Positions 54,221-63,284 of a DNA stretch of 64,000 bases are shown piece by piece. Each line of letters begins with the position of its first letter. Position 1 is the first letter of the stretch. The stretch lies in contig NZ_JAHCDK010000008.1 in NCBI RefSeq assembly GCF_018413465.1, positions 1-64,000 on the forward strand. Direction: 5' to 3'. The DNA comes from Flavobacterium sp. CYK-55. Lineage in GTDB: Bacteria > Bacteroidota > Bacteroidia > Flavobacteriales > Flavobacteriaceae. A program made the position numbers and the translations under genes. The notes beneath the pieces are model-generated. The model was not told the origin of the DNA, searched no databases, and saw only the letters and a list, made by a program, of their open reading frames with translations.

Positions 54221-55225
54221 TTAAGCATCCATTTCTTTGATGTGGTCTTTTATTTTTTGCTCGAGTTCATCGGCCAATTCCGGATTGTCTTTGATGAGTG
54301 ATTTTACTGCATCGCGACCTTGCCCGAGTTTGGTATCCGAATAGCTGAACCAAGAACCTGATTTTTTGATGATTTCAAATTCAACTGCCAAATCCAAAAT
54401 TTCACCTGTTTTTGAAACACCTTCACCGTACATAATATCAAACTCAGCGGTTTTAAACGGTGGCGCTACTTTGTTCTTGATAACTTTTACTTTGGTGCGG
54501 TTACCAATCACGCTTTCGCCTTCTTTGATTTGCGATGAACGACGAATATCCAATCGAACCGAAGCATAGAATTTAAGAGCGTTACCACCGGTAGTTGTTT
54601 CAGGGTTTCCGAACATCACACCGATTTTCTCACGCAATTGGTTGATGAAAAACACGGTACAGTTGGTTTTGCTGATGGTTGCGGTGAGTTTTCTGAGCGC
54701 TTGCGACATCAATCGGGCGTGTAATCCCATTTTTGAATCGCCCATTTCACCTTCAATTTCACTTTTCGGAGTCAAAGCAGCAACCGAGTCAATCACTACA
54801 ATATCAATGGCTCCGGAGCGGATTAAGTTTTCGGCAATTTCAAGCGCTTGTTCACCATTATCGGGTTGTGAGATGATGAGGTTTTCAATATCAACACCCA
54901 ACTTTTCGGCATAATGACGGTCAAAAGCGTGTTCCGCATCAATGAACGCGGCAATTCCACCTGCTTTTTGAGCCTCAGCTATGGCGTGTAAAGTCAGGGT
55001 TGTTTTACCCGATGATTCCGGTCCGTATATTTCAATGATACGGCCTTTTGGATAACCATTTACGCCTAAAGCCAAATCAAGCCCGAGTGATCCTGACGAA
55101 ATAACTTCAACTTCTTCAACGGCGCGATCGCCCATTTTCATGACAGTTCCTTTGCCGTAAGCTTTGTCGAGTTTATCTAAAGTAAGCTGTAAAGCTTTGA
55201 GTTTTGCTTCTTTTTCTGAGCTCAT
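54221..55225 (-). CDS. recA: Recombinase RecA
   Basis: 334 residues, usual length. Walker A GPESSGKT (68-75), [10 protein letters not shown], Walker B region [13 protein letters not shown]1 loop [21 protein letters not shown]2 region [25 protein letters not shown]. Strand exchange and SOS control in the cytoplasm. No intein. I see no LexA-type box before it; the candidate promoter is of the normal Bacteroidetes kind. Confidence 0.98.
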   Translation of the reverse strand: MSSEKEAKLKALQLTLDKLDKAYGKGTVMKMGDRAVEEVEVISSGSLGLDLALGVNGYPKGRIIEIYGPESSGKTTLTLHAIAEAQKAGGIAAFIDAEHAFDRHYAEKLGVDIENLIISQPDNGEQALEIAENLIRSGAIDIVVIDSVAALTPKSEIEGEMGDSKMGLHARLMSQALRKLTATISKTNCTVFFINQLREKIGVMFGNPETTTGGNALKFYASVRLDIRRSSQIKEGESVIGNRTKVKVIKNKVAPPFKTAEFDIMYGEGVSKTGEILDLAVEFEIIKKSGSWFSYSDTKLGQGRDAVKSLIKDNPELADELEQKIKDHIKEMDA

Positions 55226-55257
55226 TTTTCTGTGGATTATATTAAGTATTAGGCTGG

Positions 55258-55287
55258 TAAATTTACTTTTTTTTTGACAAGTTGCAA
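55258..55287 (-). promoter_or_regulatory. Candidate recA promoter
   Basis: Minus strand: TTG (55287-55285), 19 bases, TAAATTTA (55265-55258), one mismatch from TAnnTTTG in the last base, 32 bases before the recA ATG. The spacing is right. Confidence 0.4.
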
Positions 55288-55332
55288 CAGACTTTTTGAA
55301 CAGTTATCAAGAATATTTTAGCGGTTTACAAA

Positions 55333-56124
55333 TCAAAAATGGCGTAATATTTTGGCCCATTTTTCAAATCGCTGCTGATCGCGTAATCGATAAAAAGTTT
55401 GTGCCATATCAAGCGCCATTTCTCTTTTTTCTTCACTTTTTTGGCATACTTGCAGACCTTGTTCGTATATTTTTTCGGCTTCTTCTGCTTGATGTAATTG
55501 CACGAGCGCAAAGCCTAATTCGCGATATAGGCGATAGTCAGTTGATTCCAAAGGTAAATAACGCATTAAATGAGCAATGCATTTAGGATATTGTTCGGCT
55601 GAATTGAACGCTAAAGCTAGCTCAAAAGCCAAGTTTGGAATTGCGCGATTTTGTTTAAAAGCAGACTCAAAGCCATGGATAGCTTCGTGATATTGCCGCT
55701 TTTTCATAAATTTTCTAGCCGATTCAATCCAGCTTTCCGAATCATAAGACATCAACTCAATCCAAGCTGGCGCAATAGGCAATTTGAACTTTTTGATTGT
55801 TTGAGCATTTAGTAAATGAAGTTTTGGGCTTTTCAGGTCAAGCACGAATCTAATGATGGCATTGTTGTCCGTATTGATTCTTTGCCAATTTTTGCGCGGA
55901 CTTAGTTTGAGCTCGTCCTCAAAAACAAAGGTGAATCCTTGATGCGGATCAGGATAAACATATCCCAATAAAAATGTTTCTGAAGGTAGATTTTGGGGCA
56001 AAACAACCCAATGGTTTACGGCGTTGAAATAGTCTGTATCGAATAGAGTATTGGGTTGTTTACTTTGCCCTAAAATACAGTGCAGATAAAAAAGCGGTAG
56101 GATTTTATAGATATTGTTTTGCAT
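55333..56124 (-). CDS. TPR-containing protein, probably exported
   Basis: 263 residues from the ATG at 56124, chosen because it gives a signal-like start (QNNIYKILPLFYLHCILGQS); an in-frame ATG at 56172 adds 16 residues. The N-terminal half (NHWVVLPQNLPSETFLLGYVY) has no family I recognise. The C-terminal half has TPR-like helices: SARKFMKKRQYHEAIHGFES, YRELGFALVQLHQAEEAEKI. Function unknown. It lies on the minus strand upstream of recA and separate from it. Confidence 0.7.
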   Translation of the reverse strand: MQNNIYKILPLFYLHCILGQSKQPNTLFDTDYFNAVNHWVVLPQNLPSETFLLGYVYPDPHQGFTFVFEDELKLSPRKNWQRINTDNNAIIRFVLDLKSPKLHLLNAQTIKKFKLPIAPAWIELMSYDSESWIESARKFMKKRQYHEAIHGFESAFKQNRAIPNLAFELALAFNSAEQYPKCIAHLMRYLPLESTDYRLYRELGFALVQLHQAEEAEKIYEQGLQVCQKSEEKREMALDMAQTFYRLRDQQRFEKWAKILRHF

Positions 56125-56245
56125 GGCGTTGATAATAGAATTCAAACCTAGAAATAATAATGTTTTGCTCATTGAGGATTTTCTTCATCAGTTGTTAAAC
56201 CAAAATGAACCAGCTTTAAACCATCTAAAAACCCAAATATTTTTA

Positions 56246-56253
56246 TACTTTTG
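56246..56253 (+). promoter_or_regulatory. -7 box of the second plsC-type gene
   Basis: TACTTTTG, 15 bases before the ATG at 56269. The in-frame TTG at 56251 lies inside the box, so the ATG is the real start. No -33 TTG seen. Confidence 0.5.
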
Positions 56254-56268
56254 GCGCAAATTTATTTG

Positions 56269-57003
56269 ATGGAAAAAATCATTTCATACCCGATTTCTGC
56301 ACTCGCCTTTGTAGTGTTTTTTTTGGCATTGATTATTTTTCATCCTATTCAATGGATTTGTCTGAACTTATTTGGTTATCAAGCACATAAAAAAAGTGTA
56401 GATTATCTCAACTTTTGCTTGCTCAGAATCGCACATTTGGTGGGAACCACTTTTAAAGTTGAAGGACGTGAACGCATTCCTGAAGGCGTTCCGCTAATTA
56501 TGGTTGCCAACCACCAAAGTTTGTATGACATCATCGGAATCATTTGGTTTTTGCGCCGATTCCACCCCAAATTCGTCAGTAAAAAAGAACTCGGCAAAGG
56601 CATTCCCAGCGTTTCATTTAACCTGCGCCACGGAGGCTCAGTATTGATTGATCGCAAAGATCCCAAACAAGCCTTGCCGGTCATCAAACAAATGGGCGAA
56701 TATATTCAAACCCACAATCGTTCAGCGGTGATTTTCCCTGAAGGAACACGCTCTCGCAATGGTAAACCAAAAACTTTTGCGCCCAACGGACTCAAGATTT
56801 TGTGCAAATATGCTCCATCGGCTTATGTGGTGCCTATTACGATCAACAACTCATGGAAAATGGTCAAGTTCGGATTCTTTCCGCTTGGCTTGGGCAACCA
56901 TGTCACCTTTACTATTCACGAGCCGATGGCTGTTAGTGCGTTTGATTTTGACACACTTTTCGCCCAAACAGAATCGGCCATTATAAAATCTATTCAACCC
57001 TAG
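56269..57003 (+). CDS. 1-acyl-sn-glycerol-3-phosphate acyltransferase (PlsC family), copy 2
   Basis: 244 residues from the ATG at 56269. One long N-terminal hydrophobic stretch (YPISALAFVVFFLALIIF), then VANHQSLYD (HX4D), KKELGKGIPSVSFNLRHGG, and IFPEGTRSRNG (motif III), closer to classical PlsC than copy 1. Placed 24 bases ahead of the desaturase gene, so both may serve membrane lipid make-up together. Confidence 0.88.
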   Translation: MEKIISYPISALAFVVFFLALIIFHPIQWICLNLFGYQAHKKSVDYLNFCLLRIAHLVGTTFKVEGRERIPEGVPLIMVANHQSLYDIIGIIWFLRRFHPKFVSKKELGKGIPSVSFNLRHGGSVLIDRKDPKQALPVIKQMGEYIQTHNRSAVIFPEGTRSRNGKPKTFAPNGLKILCKYAPSAYVVPITINNSWKMVKFGFFPLGLGNHVTFTIHEPMAVSAFDFDTLFAQTESAIIKSIQP

Positions 57004-57027
57004 GCAAAGCCTAATAAAATACTATAC

Positions 57028-58017
57028 ATGTCAGTAATCAACATTCGCAAAGAAGTCATGCAGTTGCTCGAAGGAAAAATCGGGTCATTTGTTGACAAAT
57101 ACCTCATTCCTACCGATACCATTTGGCAACCTTCAGATTTTTTGCCCGATGCGCAAAACGACAACTTTTTTGAAGAAATCAAAGAACTTCAAGAAATTGC
57201 CAAAGACCTTCCGTATGATTTCTGGATTACCCTTATTGGCGATGCCGTTACTGAAGAAGCATTACCCACCTATGAATCATGGCTCATGACCGTTGAAGGT
57301 ATTGATCAACTCGGGCCCAATAGCTGGTCAAGCTGGGTGCGCAACTGGACAGCCGAAGAAAACCGCCACGGCGATGTACTCAACAAATACTTATACCTTT
57401 CGGGCCGCATCAATATGCGCGAGGTAGAAATTTCAACACAATATTTAATAGCCGACGGTTTTGATATTGGCACAGGAGCCGATCCCTATAAAAACTTTGT
57501 TTACACCAGTTTTCAAGAATTGGCTACGTATGTATCGCACAACCGCGTGTCGCAAATAGCCAAACAATACGGCGAGAAACGCTTGGCCAAAATGTGCAAA
57601 ATGATTGCCGGCGACGAAATGCGTCATCATCATGCCTATTCAGATTTTGTGGGCGAGATTTTTAAAGTTGATCCGAGCGAAATGATGCTTGCATTCTTAC
57701 ACATGATGAAACTCAAAATCACCATGCCGGCCCATTTCTTGCGCGAATCGGGTGACAAAATCGGAATGGCCTTCGAGCATTTCTCAGATTGTGCCCAACG
57801 AATCGGCGTATACACGGCTAATGATTACGTTGAAATCATGCAAAAACTCATTGACCGTTGGGAAATTGATAAAATCTCTGGTCTGACCGACGAAGCCGAA
57901 AAAGCCCGTGATTATCTCATGAAACTTCCGGCGCGTATGGCCAAAGTGTCCGAGCGTTTGGTGGTTCCTCAAGAATCGTATGCCTTCAAGTGGGTAACTC
58001 CGGCTTTGATCAAATAG
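57028..58017 (+). CDS. Acyl-ACP desaturase (soluble di-iron)
   Basis: 329 residues. Di-iron ligand motifs EENRHG (110-115), Glu164 in SFQELATYVSHNR and DEMRHHH (196-202) fit the plant-type stearoyl-ACP desaturase family, which puts a double bond in acyl-ACP using ferredoxin and oxygen. All helical, no membrane segment. Aerobic unsaturated fatty acid supply is the likely role; substrate chain length is unknown. Probably co-transcribed with the acyltransferase gene before it. Confidence 0.9.
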   Translation: MSVINIRKEVMQLLEGKIGSFVDKYLIPTDTIWQPSDFLPDAQNDNFFEEIKELQEIAKDLPYDFWITLIGDAVTEEALPTYESWLMTVEGIDQLGPNSWSSWVRNWTAEENRHGDVLNKYLYLSGRINMREVEISTQYLIADGFDIGTGADPYKNFVYTSFQELATYVSHNRVSQIAKQYGEKRLAKMCKMIAGDEMRHHHAYSDFVGEIFKVDPSEMMLAFLHMMKLKITMPAHFLRESGDKIGMAFEHFSDCAQRIGVYTANDYVEIMQKLIDRWEIDKISGLTDEAEKARDYLMKLPARMAKVSERLVVPQESYAFKWVTPALIK

Positions 58018-58032
58018 TTCGTTCCTGTTTTT

Positions 58033-58137
58033 GGGGCGTGCCACCGCCTTCGCTGCGCTGCGGCGCTGTCGTGCTGTACGCTCTTATCTTTTGCGCCTCG
58101 CGGCCTGCAAAAGGATAACCGCTCCCATCACTCACGC
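58033..58137. repeat. Palindromic intergenic element, copy 2
   Basis: GC-rich block between the desaturase and HD-domain genes. Core CGCTCTTATCTTTTGCGCC (58080-58098) and GGCCTGCAAAAGGATAACCGCT (58102-58123) matches copy 1 at 29134-29179. The outer arms GGGGCGTG and CACTCACGC differ from copy 1, and the left arm has an extra GC-rich palindromic part (58043-58070). No protein is encoded. Confidence 0.65.
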
Positions 58138-58152
58138 AAATCCTATCATCCT

Positions 58153-58803
58153 ATGCACCCATCTATCATTGACAACACCATTACTTTTGTGCGTCAGCAG
58201 CTGCAAAATGCCGAAGGCGGACACGATTGGTTTCATATTGAGCGCGTATACAAAAATGCGTTGCTCATCGCGCAAGCTGAAAGTTGTGATCTCACGGTAG
58301 TCAAACTCGGAGCGCTTTTGCATGATATCGCCGACAGCAAGTTTCACAACGGCGACGAAACCGTCGGGCCTAGAGTAGCCCAAGAATTTCTGCTTACGCA
58401 AGATGCTCCGCAAGAACTCATCGCTCAGGTGCTTTTTATCATCGAGCACATCTCGTTTAAAGGCGGTAATTTTGAGCGTACCCAAACCAGTAAAGAGCTT
58501 CAAATTGTGCAAGACGCCGACCGATTAGATGCCATTGGCGCCATCGGAATCGCGCGTTGTTTTAATTACGGCGGATTCAAAAACCGACCTTTGTACAATC
58601 CGGCGATTGCGCCCAATTTGCACATGAGCAAAGAAGAATACAAGGCCAGTACCGCGCCTACGCTCAACCATTTTTACGAAAAACTTTTGTTGCTTAAAGA
58701 CCAAATGAATACAGCATCCGGGAAGCAAATCGCTCAGGAACGACATCATTTTATGGAGCAATTTTTAGCGCAGTTTTATGCCGAGTGGGAAGGCGAGAAG
58801 TAA
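58153..58803 (+). CDS. HD-domain phosphohydrolase
   Basis: 216 residues. HD superfamily metal sites: GHDWFHIERV (first H and D..H), LGALLHDIADSKF (HD pair), later EHISFKGG and QDADRLDAIGAIG, the usual last Asp. Such proteins (YedJ type) hydrolyse phosphate esters, often nucleotides; the substrate is unknown. Cytoplasmic. Its leader is made up of the palindromic repeat element. Confidence 0.87.
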   Translation: MHPSIIDNTITFVRQQLQNAEGGHDWFHIERVYKNALLIAQAESCDLTVVKLGALLHDIADSKFHNGDETVGPRVAQEFLLTQDAPQELIAQVLFIIEHISFKGGNFERTQTSKELQIVQDADRLDAIGAIGIARCFNYGGFKNRPLYNPAIAPNLHMSKEEYKASTAPTLNHFYEKLLLLKDQMNTASGKQIAQERHHFMEQFLAQFYAEWEGEK

Positions 58804-58813
58804 CCGAAGTTTT

Positions 58814-60475
58814 TTACAAAGTTATTTTAAGCAACTGTTTTTCTTTACCTTTTCTGCCCAGAAAATAGACTACGTTGTCTATCACAATTCCTTTAGAAAC
58901 CATCAACGGAATAGGGTTGTCTATATTATTGAGTATTTCTTGATGATCAAAATCTCCTGAGGCATCAATTCGTAGAACATTTAGATTTGATTTGTCTTTA
59001 CTTACTTGTCCGAATTCAATTCTTCCATCATTCAAGGTTTTGACTTTTTCATCGGCATTGATAAAAAAGTACAAAGCATTATTTTTGACCATGGAGGTAT
59101 ATGAAATGTAAAAATTATCTTCATCAGACCGATGTTGATTTTTGTTGATGCATCTATCCCAAAGAACCTCGCCATCAGCATTGAGCTTGGCGCTGATGAT
59201 GTCGTCATACTCATAAGTCAGTTTGGTTTTAGATCCTACGCCCACACCTACGCCGCTTGAAGATGTGGTGATTTCTTCTTCTTCTGCGCTCAAGTACAAA
59301 TCCTGATTTTCTGTAAAAGACACATTTCTAAAAACCAAATTGGTCAAGGCTTTGTATTTTTTTCCTTCTTTTATCGCGCCGTATTTATCGCTGATTAATC
59401 TTTTTGAAAATGGATTGAATTTGGTTTTCTCAACAGCGTTCAAACCAATATTGGTTTTGAAGTAACAGATTCCGGTATAATTTGAATCATTTAAATCAGA
59501 AAAGAACCCCAAGCAATATATTTCTTGCCCGCGAATAATCGGTTTTAAATAGCCAATAAAATGACTTTCAGGATCTATTTTTAAAATCTTCTGATTTGAT
59601 GCGGTTATTTGTATCAACTCAAAAAAGTATTTACCTCCGGTTTCTTTTTTGCGCAAAGATTCATCATAAGATTTGCCTAAAAAACACAATGAGTTTCCGT
59701 CACCAGCCACCTGAATATTCTGAAAAATATACTTTTCATCTTTTTGTTCACGAGTCAAATCGGCATCAAATTTTAGCTTTAAGTTGCTGTCAAACAAATA
59801 CATTTTGAGCATTTTTGATTTGGTTTGTTTGATGTCTAAAGCCACTGCAAAAGCCGTCTTAGATTCGTTGACCACCATTGAAATATTGAAGGGAATTCTC
59901 GGAAAAGTGCTCTCAGGTCTTGATAAATCAGTTTCAGATTTAATCTCGCCTGAAAGATTGTTGGACCACATTTCTTTACTGCGATCAAAGAAAATTTGCT
60001 GCATAGAAAAAGAACCCAAATCTTGAAGCTCTTTTACAGATAAACTAAACAGCTCCTTGCGCGAAGCCTTGAAATTTGCATCGATGTTATTTGATCGACA
60101 AACAACCGCTTTTTGGTCAAGATCGTAGTAAATTTCAATGATGTGAATGATGTTGCTTGCCGAGAAAACACCCACAATCATATTGTATTTTTCAGAATTT
60201 GGATGGTCGGTTTTGAAATCAAATTCTTTTTTCAACTTCAGATCAGAACCATATTTTTCAATGTACAGACCATCTCCGGGCGTGAGTCCACCGCTTTCAT
60301 AATAACGAGCAAAAATCAAATCACCCGATGTGTCTTTTTCAGCCAAAACAAACACAGACTGCTTATACTCGTCTTTAAAAAGAGCGCTTTTTTCAACCGA
60401 AAAAGGAGTGTTTTGCGCATTTCCAAGCCATGAAAAACACAAAAGAAATAGGAGCAATGCGGTTTTATTCACCAT
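58814..60475 (-). CDS. Secreted protein of unknown function
   Basis: 553 residues. Signal peptide LLLFLLCFSWLGNAQ. The rest is beta-rich and repetitive in style (FDSNLKLKFDADLTREQKD, AKLNADGEVLWDRCINKNQ), suggesting a beta-propeller-like fold of blades with WDR-like strands. A Gly/Val stretch (SSGVGVGVGSKT) forms a loop near residue 410. No catalytic motif or T9SS sorting domain seen. It ends the hemH-hemJ-kinase-crotonase row, 1 base after the crotonase stop. Confidence 0.75.
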   Translation of the reverse strand: MVNKTALLLFLLCFSWLGNAQNTPFSVEKSALFKDEYKQSVFVLAEKDTSGDLIFARYYESGGLTPGDGLYIEKYGSDLKLKKEFDFKTDHPNSEKYNMIVGVFSASNIIHIIEIYYDLDQKAVVCRSNNIDANFKASRKELFSLSVKELQDLGSFSMQQIFFDRSKEMWSNNLSGEIKSETDLSRPESTFPRIPFNISMVVNESKTAFAVALDIKQTKSKMLKMYLFDSNLKLKFDADLTREQKDEKYIFQNIQVAGDGNSLCFLGKSYDESLRKKETGGKYFFELIQITASNQKILKIDPESHFIGYLKPIIRGQEIYCLGFFSDLNDSNYTGICYFKTNIGLNAVEKTKFNPFSKRLISDKYGAIKEGKKYKALTNLVFRNVSFTENQDLYLSAEEEEITTSSSGVGVGVGSKTKLTYEYDDIISAKLNADGEVLWDRCINKNQHRSDEDNFYISYTSMVKNNALYFFINADEKVKTLNDGRIEFGQVSKDKSNLNVLRIDASGDFDHQEILNNIDNPIPLMVSKGIVIDNVVYFLGRKGKEKQLLKITL

Positions 60476-60476
60476 A

Positions 60477-61259
60477 TTATTTACCCGTAAACTCAGCTTT
60501 TCTCTTCTCTAAAAAAGCGGTAGTTCCTTCTTTGAAATCTTCGGTTCCGAAGCATTTGCCAAACGCTTTGATTTCGGTTTCAAAACCGTTGACACCCTCT
60601 TTAAAATTGGCATTAACCGCTTTGATGGCTTGACCAATGGCCATCGGAGAATTTTTCATGATGCGCGCGGCAATCCCTTTACAAAAATCTAAAAGTTCAG
60701 CTTGCGCAACAACGTGGTTCACGAGTCCGGCGCGGTAGGCATCTTCAGCCGAAATCATTCCGGCGGTCATGATCATTTCTAGGGCGCGGCCTTTTCCGAT
60801 GAGTTGCGGTAAACGTTGGGTTCCGCCATAACCCGGAATAACGCCTAGTGAAACTTCCGGCAAGCCCATTTTGGCATTGTCCGAAGCCACTCTAAAATGG
60901 CACGACATAGCGAGTTCTAATCCGCCGCCGAGCGCAAAACCATTGACGGCACCAATCACTGGCGTTCTGAGGTTTTCTACAAAATCAAATAAAAGTTCTT
61001 GACCTTGAGCAGCCAATTGTGCGCCTTCTTCAACCGAAAAATCGGCAAACTCAGCAATGTCAGCACCGGCTACAAAAGCTTTTTCGCCGCTTCCGGTCAT
61101 AATGATCACACGCACCGAAGCGTCCAAGTCTAAAGTGTTGAGCGCGTGGTGCAATTCGGCAATGGTGGCTTTGTTGAGCGCGTTGAGTTTGCTGGGGCGA
61201 TTGATGGTAATGGTAGCGATGCCTTGTTCGGCACTCACGAGGATATTTTCGTAATTCAT
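60477..61259 (-). CDS. Enoyl-CoA hydratase/isomerase family protein
   Basis: 260 residues, crotonase fold. Oxyanion-hole motif AFVAGADIAEFADF, GGGLELAMSCHFRVAS with the first catalytic Glu and GLPEVSLGVIPGYGGTQRL with the second, so a full hydratase active site is present. It adds water to enoyl-CoA in beta-oxidation or a related route. Nine bases after the kinase gene, but no beta-oxidation partners are nearby. Confidence 0.92.
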   Translation of the reverse strand: MNYENILVSAEQGIATITINRPSKLNALNKATIAELHHALNTLDLDASVRVIIMTGSGEKAFVAGADIAEFADFSVEEGAQLAAQGQELLFDFVENLRTPVIGAVNGFALGGGLELAMSCHFRVASDNAKMGLPEVSLGVIPGYGGTQRLPQLIGKGRALEMIMTAGMISAEDAYRAGLVNHVVAQAELLDFCKGIAARIMKNSPMAIGQAIKAVNANFKEGVNGFETEIKAFGKCFGTEDFKEGTTAFLEKRKAEFTGK

Positions 61260-61268
61260 AAGGTTTTA

Positions 61269-62741
61269 TTAAGCTGAGGTCAGCGGAAGCGCCACCATAA
61301 AAGTAGTGCCCTGACCGGTTTGTGTTTCAAAAGTAATGGTTCCTTTATAATTTTCGATGATATTTTTTATAATTCCCAAACCAAGCCCCATTCCGCTGTT
61401 TTTGGTGGTAAACTTGGGTTCAAATATTTTGTCTTGAAATTGGTTTTCAATGCCGCTTCCGTTGTCGCGCACCATAATAATTACTTCACTCGGATGTCGG
61501 CGAACAGAAACCAGAACTTTCTTTTCAGCTTGTTGTTCCGGAATCGCTTGAATGGCATTTTTGACCAAATTGGTGATGATGCGAATTAGTTGGGTGCGGT
61601 CCATTTTGGTGATGATTTCTTTTTCGTCTGATTCAAAAACCAGATAATCTTCGTTAAAAATATCCAGCGCAAGTTCAACCACTTCCACCACATTGAGGGT
61701 TTCATTTTGCTGGGCCGGCATCGAGGCAAAGTTCGAAAAGGCCGAAGCCACAGCGCTCATCGTATCAATTTGTTGTATAAGCGTATCTGAATAATCTTTT
61801 AGTTTTTGTTTGAGTTCAGGGTCATTGGCGTCAAATTTTCGCTGAAAACTCTGCACCGTCAAACGCATCGGTGTGAGCGGATTTTTAATCTCGTGCGCTA
61901 CTTGTTTGGCCATTTCTCGCCAAGCTTCTTCGCGTTCGCTTTGCGCCAATTTCACGGCACTTTTTTCGAGTTCATCCACCATGTCGTTGTAGGCATTGAT
62001 GAGCAAATTGATTTCTTTGCTGTTGGCCTCGAGCACGATTTTTTGGTTTTTTTGGTTCAAACTCGTTTCGCTCAAACGGTCAGAAATGGTTTTGAGCGAT
62101 TGGGTAATATAACTCGCCAAGAAATAAGCCAGCGCAAAGGCAATCACGAGCATAAAGGCATAAACTTGCCCGAGTCTGATCAAGAAATTTTGCAATTCTT
62201 TTTCATAAAAACCATCGTCTTCAACATACGGAATGTTTAAAATTCCGAGCGGCTTGAATTTCTCGTCTTTGATTTGGCTGTATGATGAGCGGTTTTTGAC
62301 TCCATTGATGTTTTTGATGTCAACGTATCGTTTTTCAATCGATGATTGAACGAGTTTGAGAATATATTTGGGAATCGGTGGCGAAACGCTATCGACTGAA
62401 AATTTGGCCTTCGATGATTTGAGCAACTTGCCGTTTAAACTGTAAATATTGATTTCAAGGCTGTGAATTTGTGCGAGTTCATGAATCTTATCTTTGAAAA
62501 TCACACCCAAATTGCGCGGCGTGAGCGGATAAGTGGTCGTTGATAAAACGTAATTGATGTGCTCTTTGATGGCGGTTTCTTTGCGCTCGAGCCTTTCTTG
62601 GTGATAATCGCGGGCTTCGTTTTTAAATTGAATAATCGAAATCGAAGCCATTAAAATCGAGGCAATCAAAATCAATACAATCATCGACAGGAAAATCCTG
62701 ATACGCAATGAAAGCATCGACATTTTGAAGCCTTTGAGCAT
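61269..62741 (-). CDS. Sensor histidine kinase with HAMP domain
   Basis: 490 residues. Membrane helices at about 15-37 and 190-212 enclose a periplasmic sensor part; HAMP-like segment about 212-265; phospho-acceptor His283 in AHEIKNPLTPMRL; ATPase domain with NLVKNAIQAIPEQ (N box), VRDNGSGIE (G1) and GMGLGLGIIKNIIE (G2). Closest in style to NtrY-type kinases. No response regulator is in the window. It starts 2 bases after hemJ, so it is expressed with haem synthesis genes. Confidence 0.92.
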   Translation of the reverse strand: MLKGFKMSMLSLRIRIFLSMIVLILIASILMASISIIQFKNEARDYHQERLERKETAIKEHINYVLSTTTYPLTPRNLGVIFKDKIHELAQIHSLEINIYSLNGKLLKSSKAKFSVDSVSPPIPKYILKLVQSSIEKRYVDIKNINGVKNRSSYSQIKDEKFKPLGILNIPYVEDDGFYEKELQNFLIRLGQVYAFMLVIAFALAYFLASYITQSLKTISDRLSETSLNQKNQKIVLEANSKEINLLINAYNDMVDELEKSAVKLAQSEREEAWREMAKQVAHEIKNPLTPMRLTVQSFQRKFDANDPELKQKLKDYSDTLIQQIDTMSAVASAFSNFASMPAQQNETLNVVEVVELALDIFNEDYLVFESDEKEIITKMDRTQLIRIITNLVKNAIQAIPEQQAEKKVLVSVRRHPSEVIIMVRDNGSGIENQFQDKIFEPKFTTKNSGMGLGLGIIKNIIENYKGTITFETQTGQGTTFMVALPLTSA

Positions 62742-62743
62742 AA

Positions 62744-63283
62744 TTATGAGTTGTTTTTCTCGCGAATTCTTTTGTAAAATCTAAAGCCAAGCATGATTAA
62801 AATCGAAAAAGCAACAATGCCCAATACACCGTAGACCCAATCAATGGCGTTTTTAAGAATCACCAAAAACACCACGGCAAATAGAATAATTGTGGCGCCT
62901 TCGTTCCACAACCGCATAAAATTTGAACTGTATTTGACCACGTCTTTTTGAAGTTCTTGATAAATTTGATGACATTTAAAATGATACGTAAACAGCAATA
63001 CCACAAACACGAGTTTGACTTGCATCCACGACATGGATAGCCAACCCGGATTGAGATGCAGCAACATCAAGGCAAATAAAGTCGCCAAAACAGCGCTCGG
63101 CCAAGTGATGATGTACCACAAACGATAGGTCATGATTTTGTATTGCGCGCTTAAAATTTCTCGCTCAGGCGATGGCTTGTCTTTGGCTTCAATTTGATAC
63201 ACAAACAACCGCACAATATAAAATAGCCCGGCAAACCAAGTAATCACAAAAATCAGATGCAGCGCTTTGACGTAGTTATACAT
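62744..63283 (-). CDS. hemJ: HemJ-like protoporphyrinogen oxidase / CopD-like membrane protein
   Basis: 179 residues from the ATG at 63283. Starts YNYVKALHLIFVITWFAGLFYIVRLF, the HemJ hallmark with the haem-ligand-type His, then three or four more membrane helices. HemJ oxidises protoporphyrinogen IX in the inner membrane; gene order next to hemH supports this. The longer reading to 63343 lies over the 3' end of hemH and is unlikely. The start lies 1 base past the hemH stop. Confidence 0.85.
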   Translation of the reverse strand: MYNYVKALHLIFVITWFAGLFYIVRLFVYQIEAKDKPSPEREILSAQYKIMTYRLWYIITWPSAVLATLFALMLLHLNPGWLSMSWMQVKLVFVVLLFTYHFKCHQIYQELQKDVVKYSSNFMRLWNEGATIILFAVVFLVILKNAIDWVYGVLGIVAFSILIMLGFRFYKRIREKNNS

Positions 63284-63284
63284 A

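Noticed and set aside
57001..57013. Hairpin TAGGC-AAA-GCCTA as terminator of the second plsC gene
   Set aside because: Only 5 bp with a 3-base loop and no T-run; the desaturase gene follows in 15 bases.
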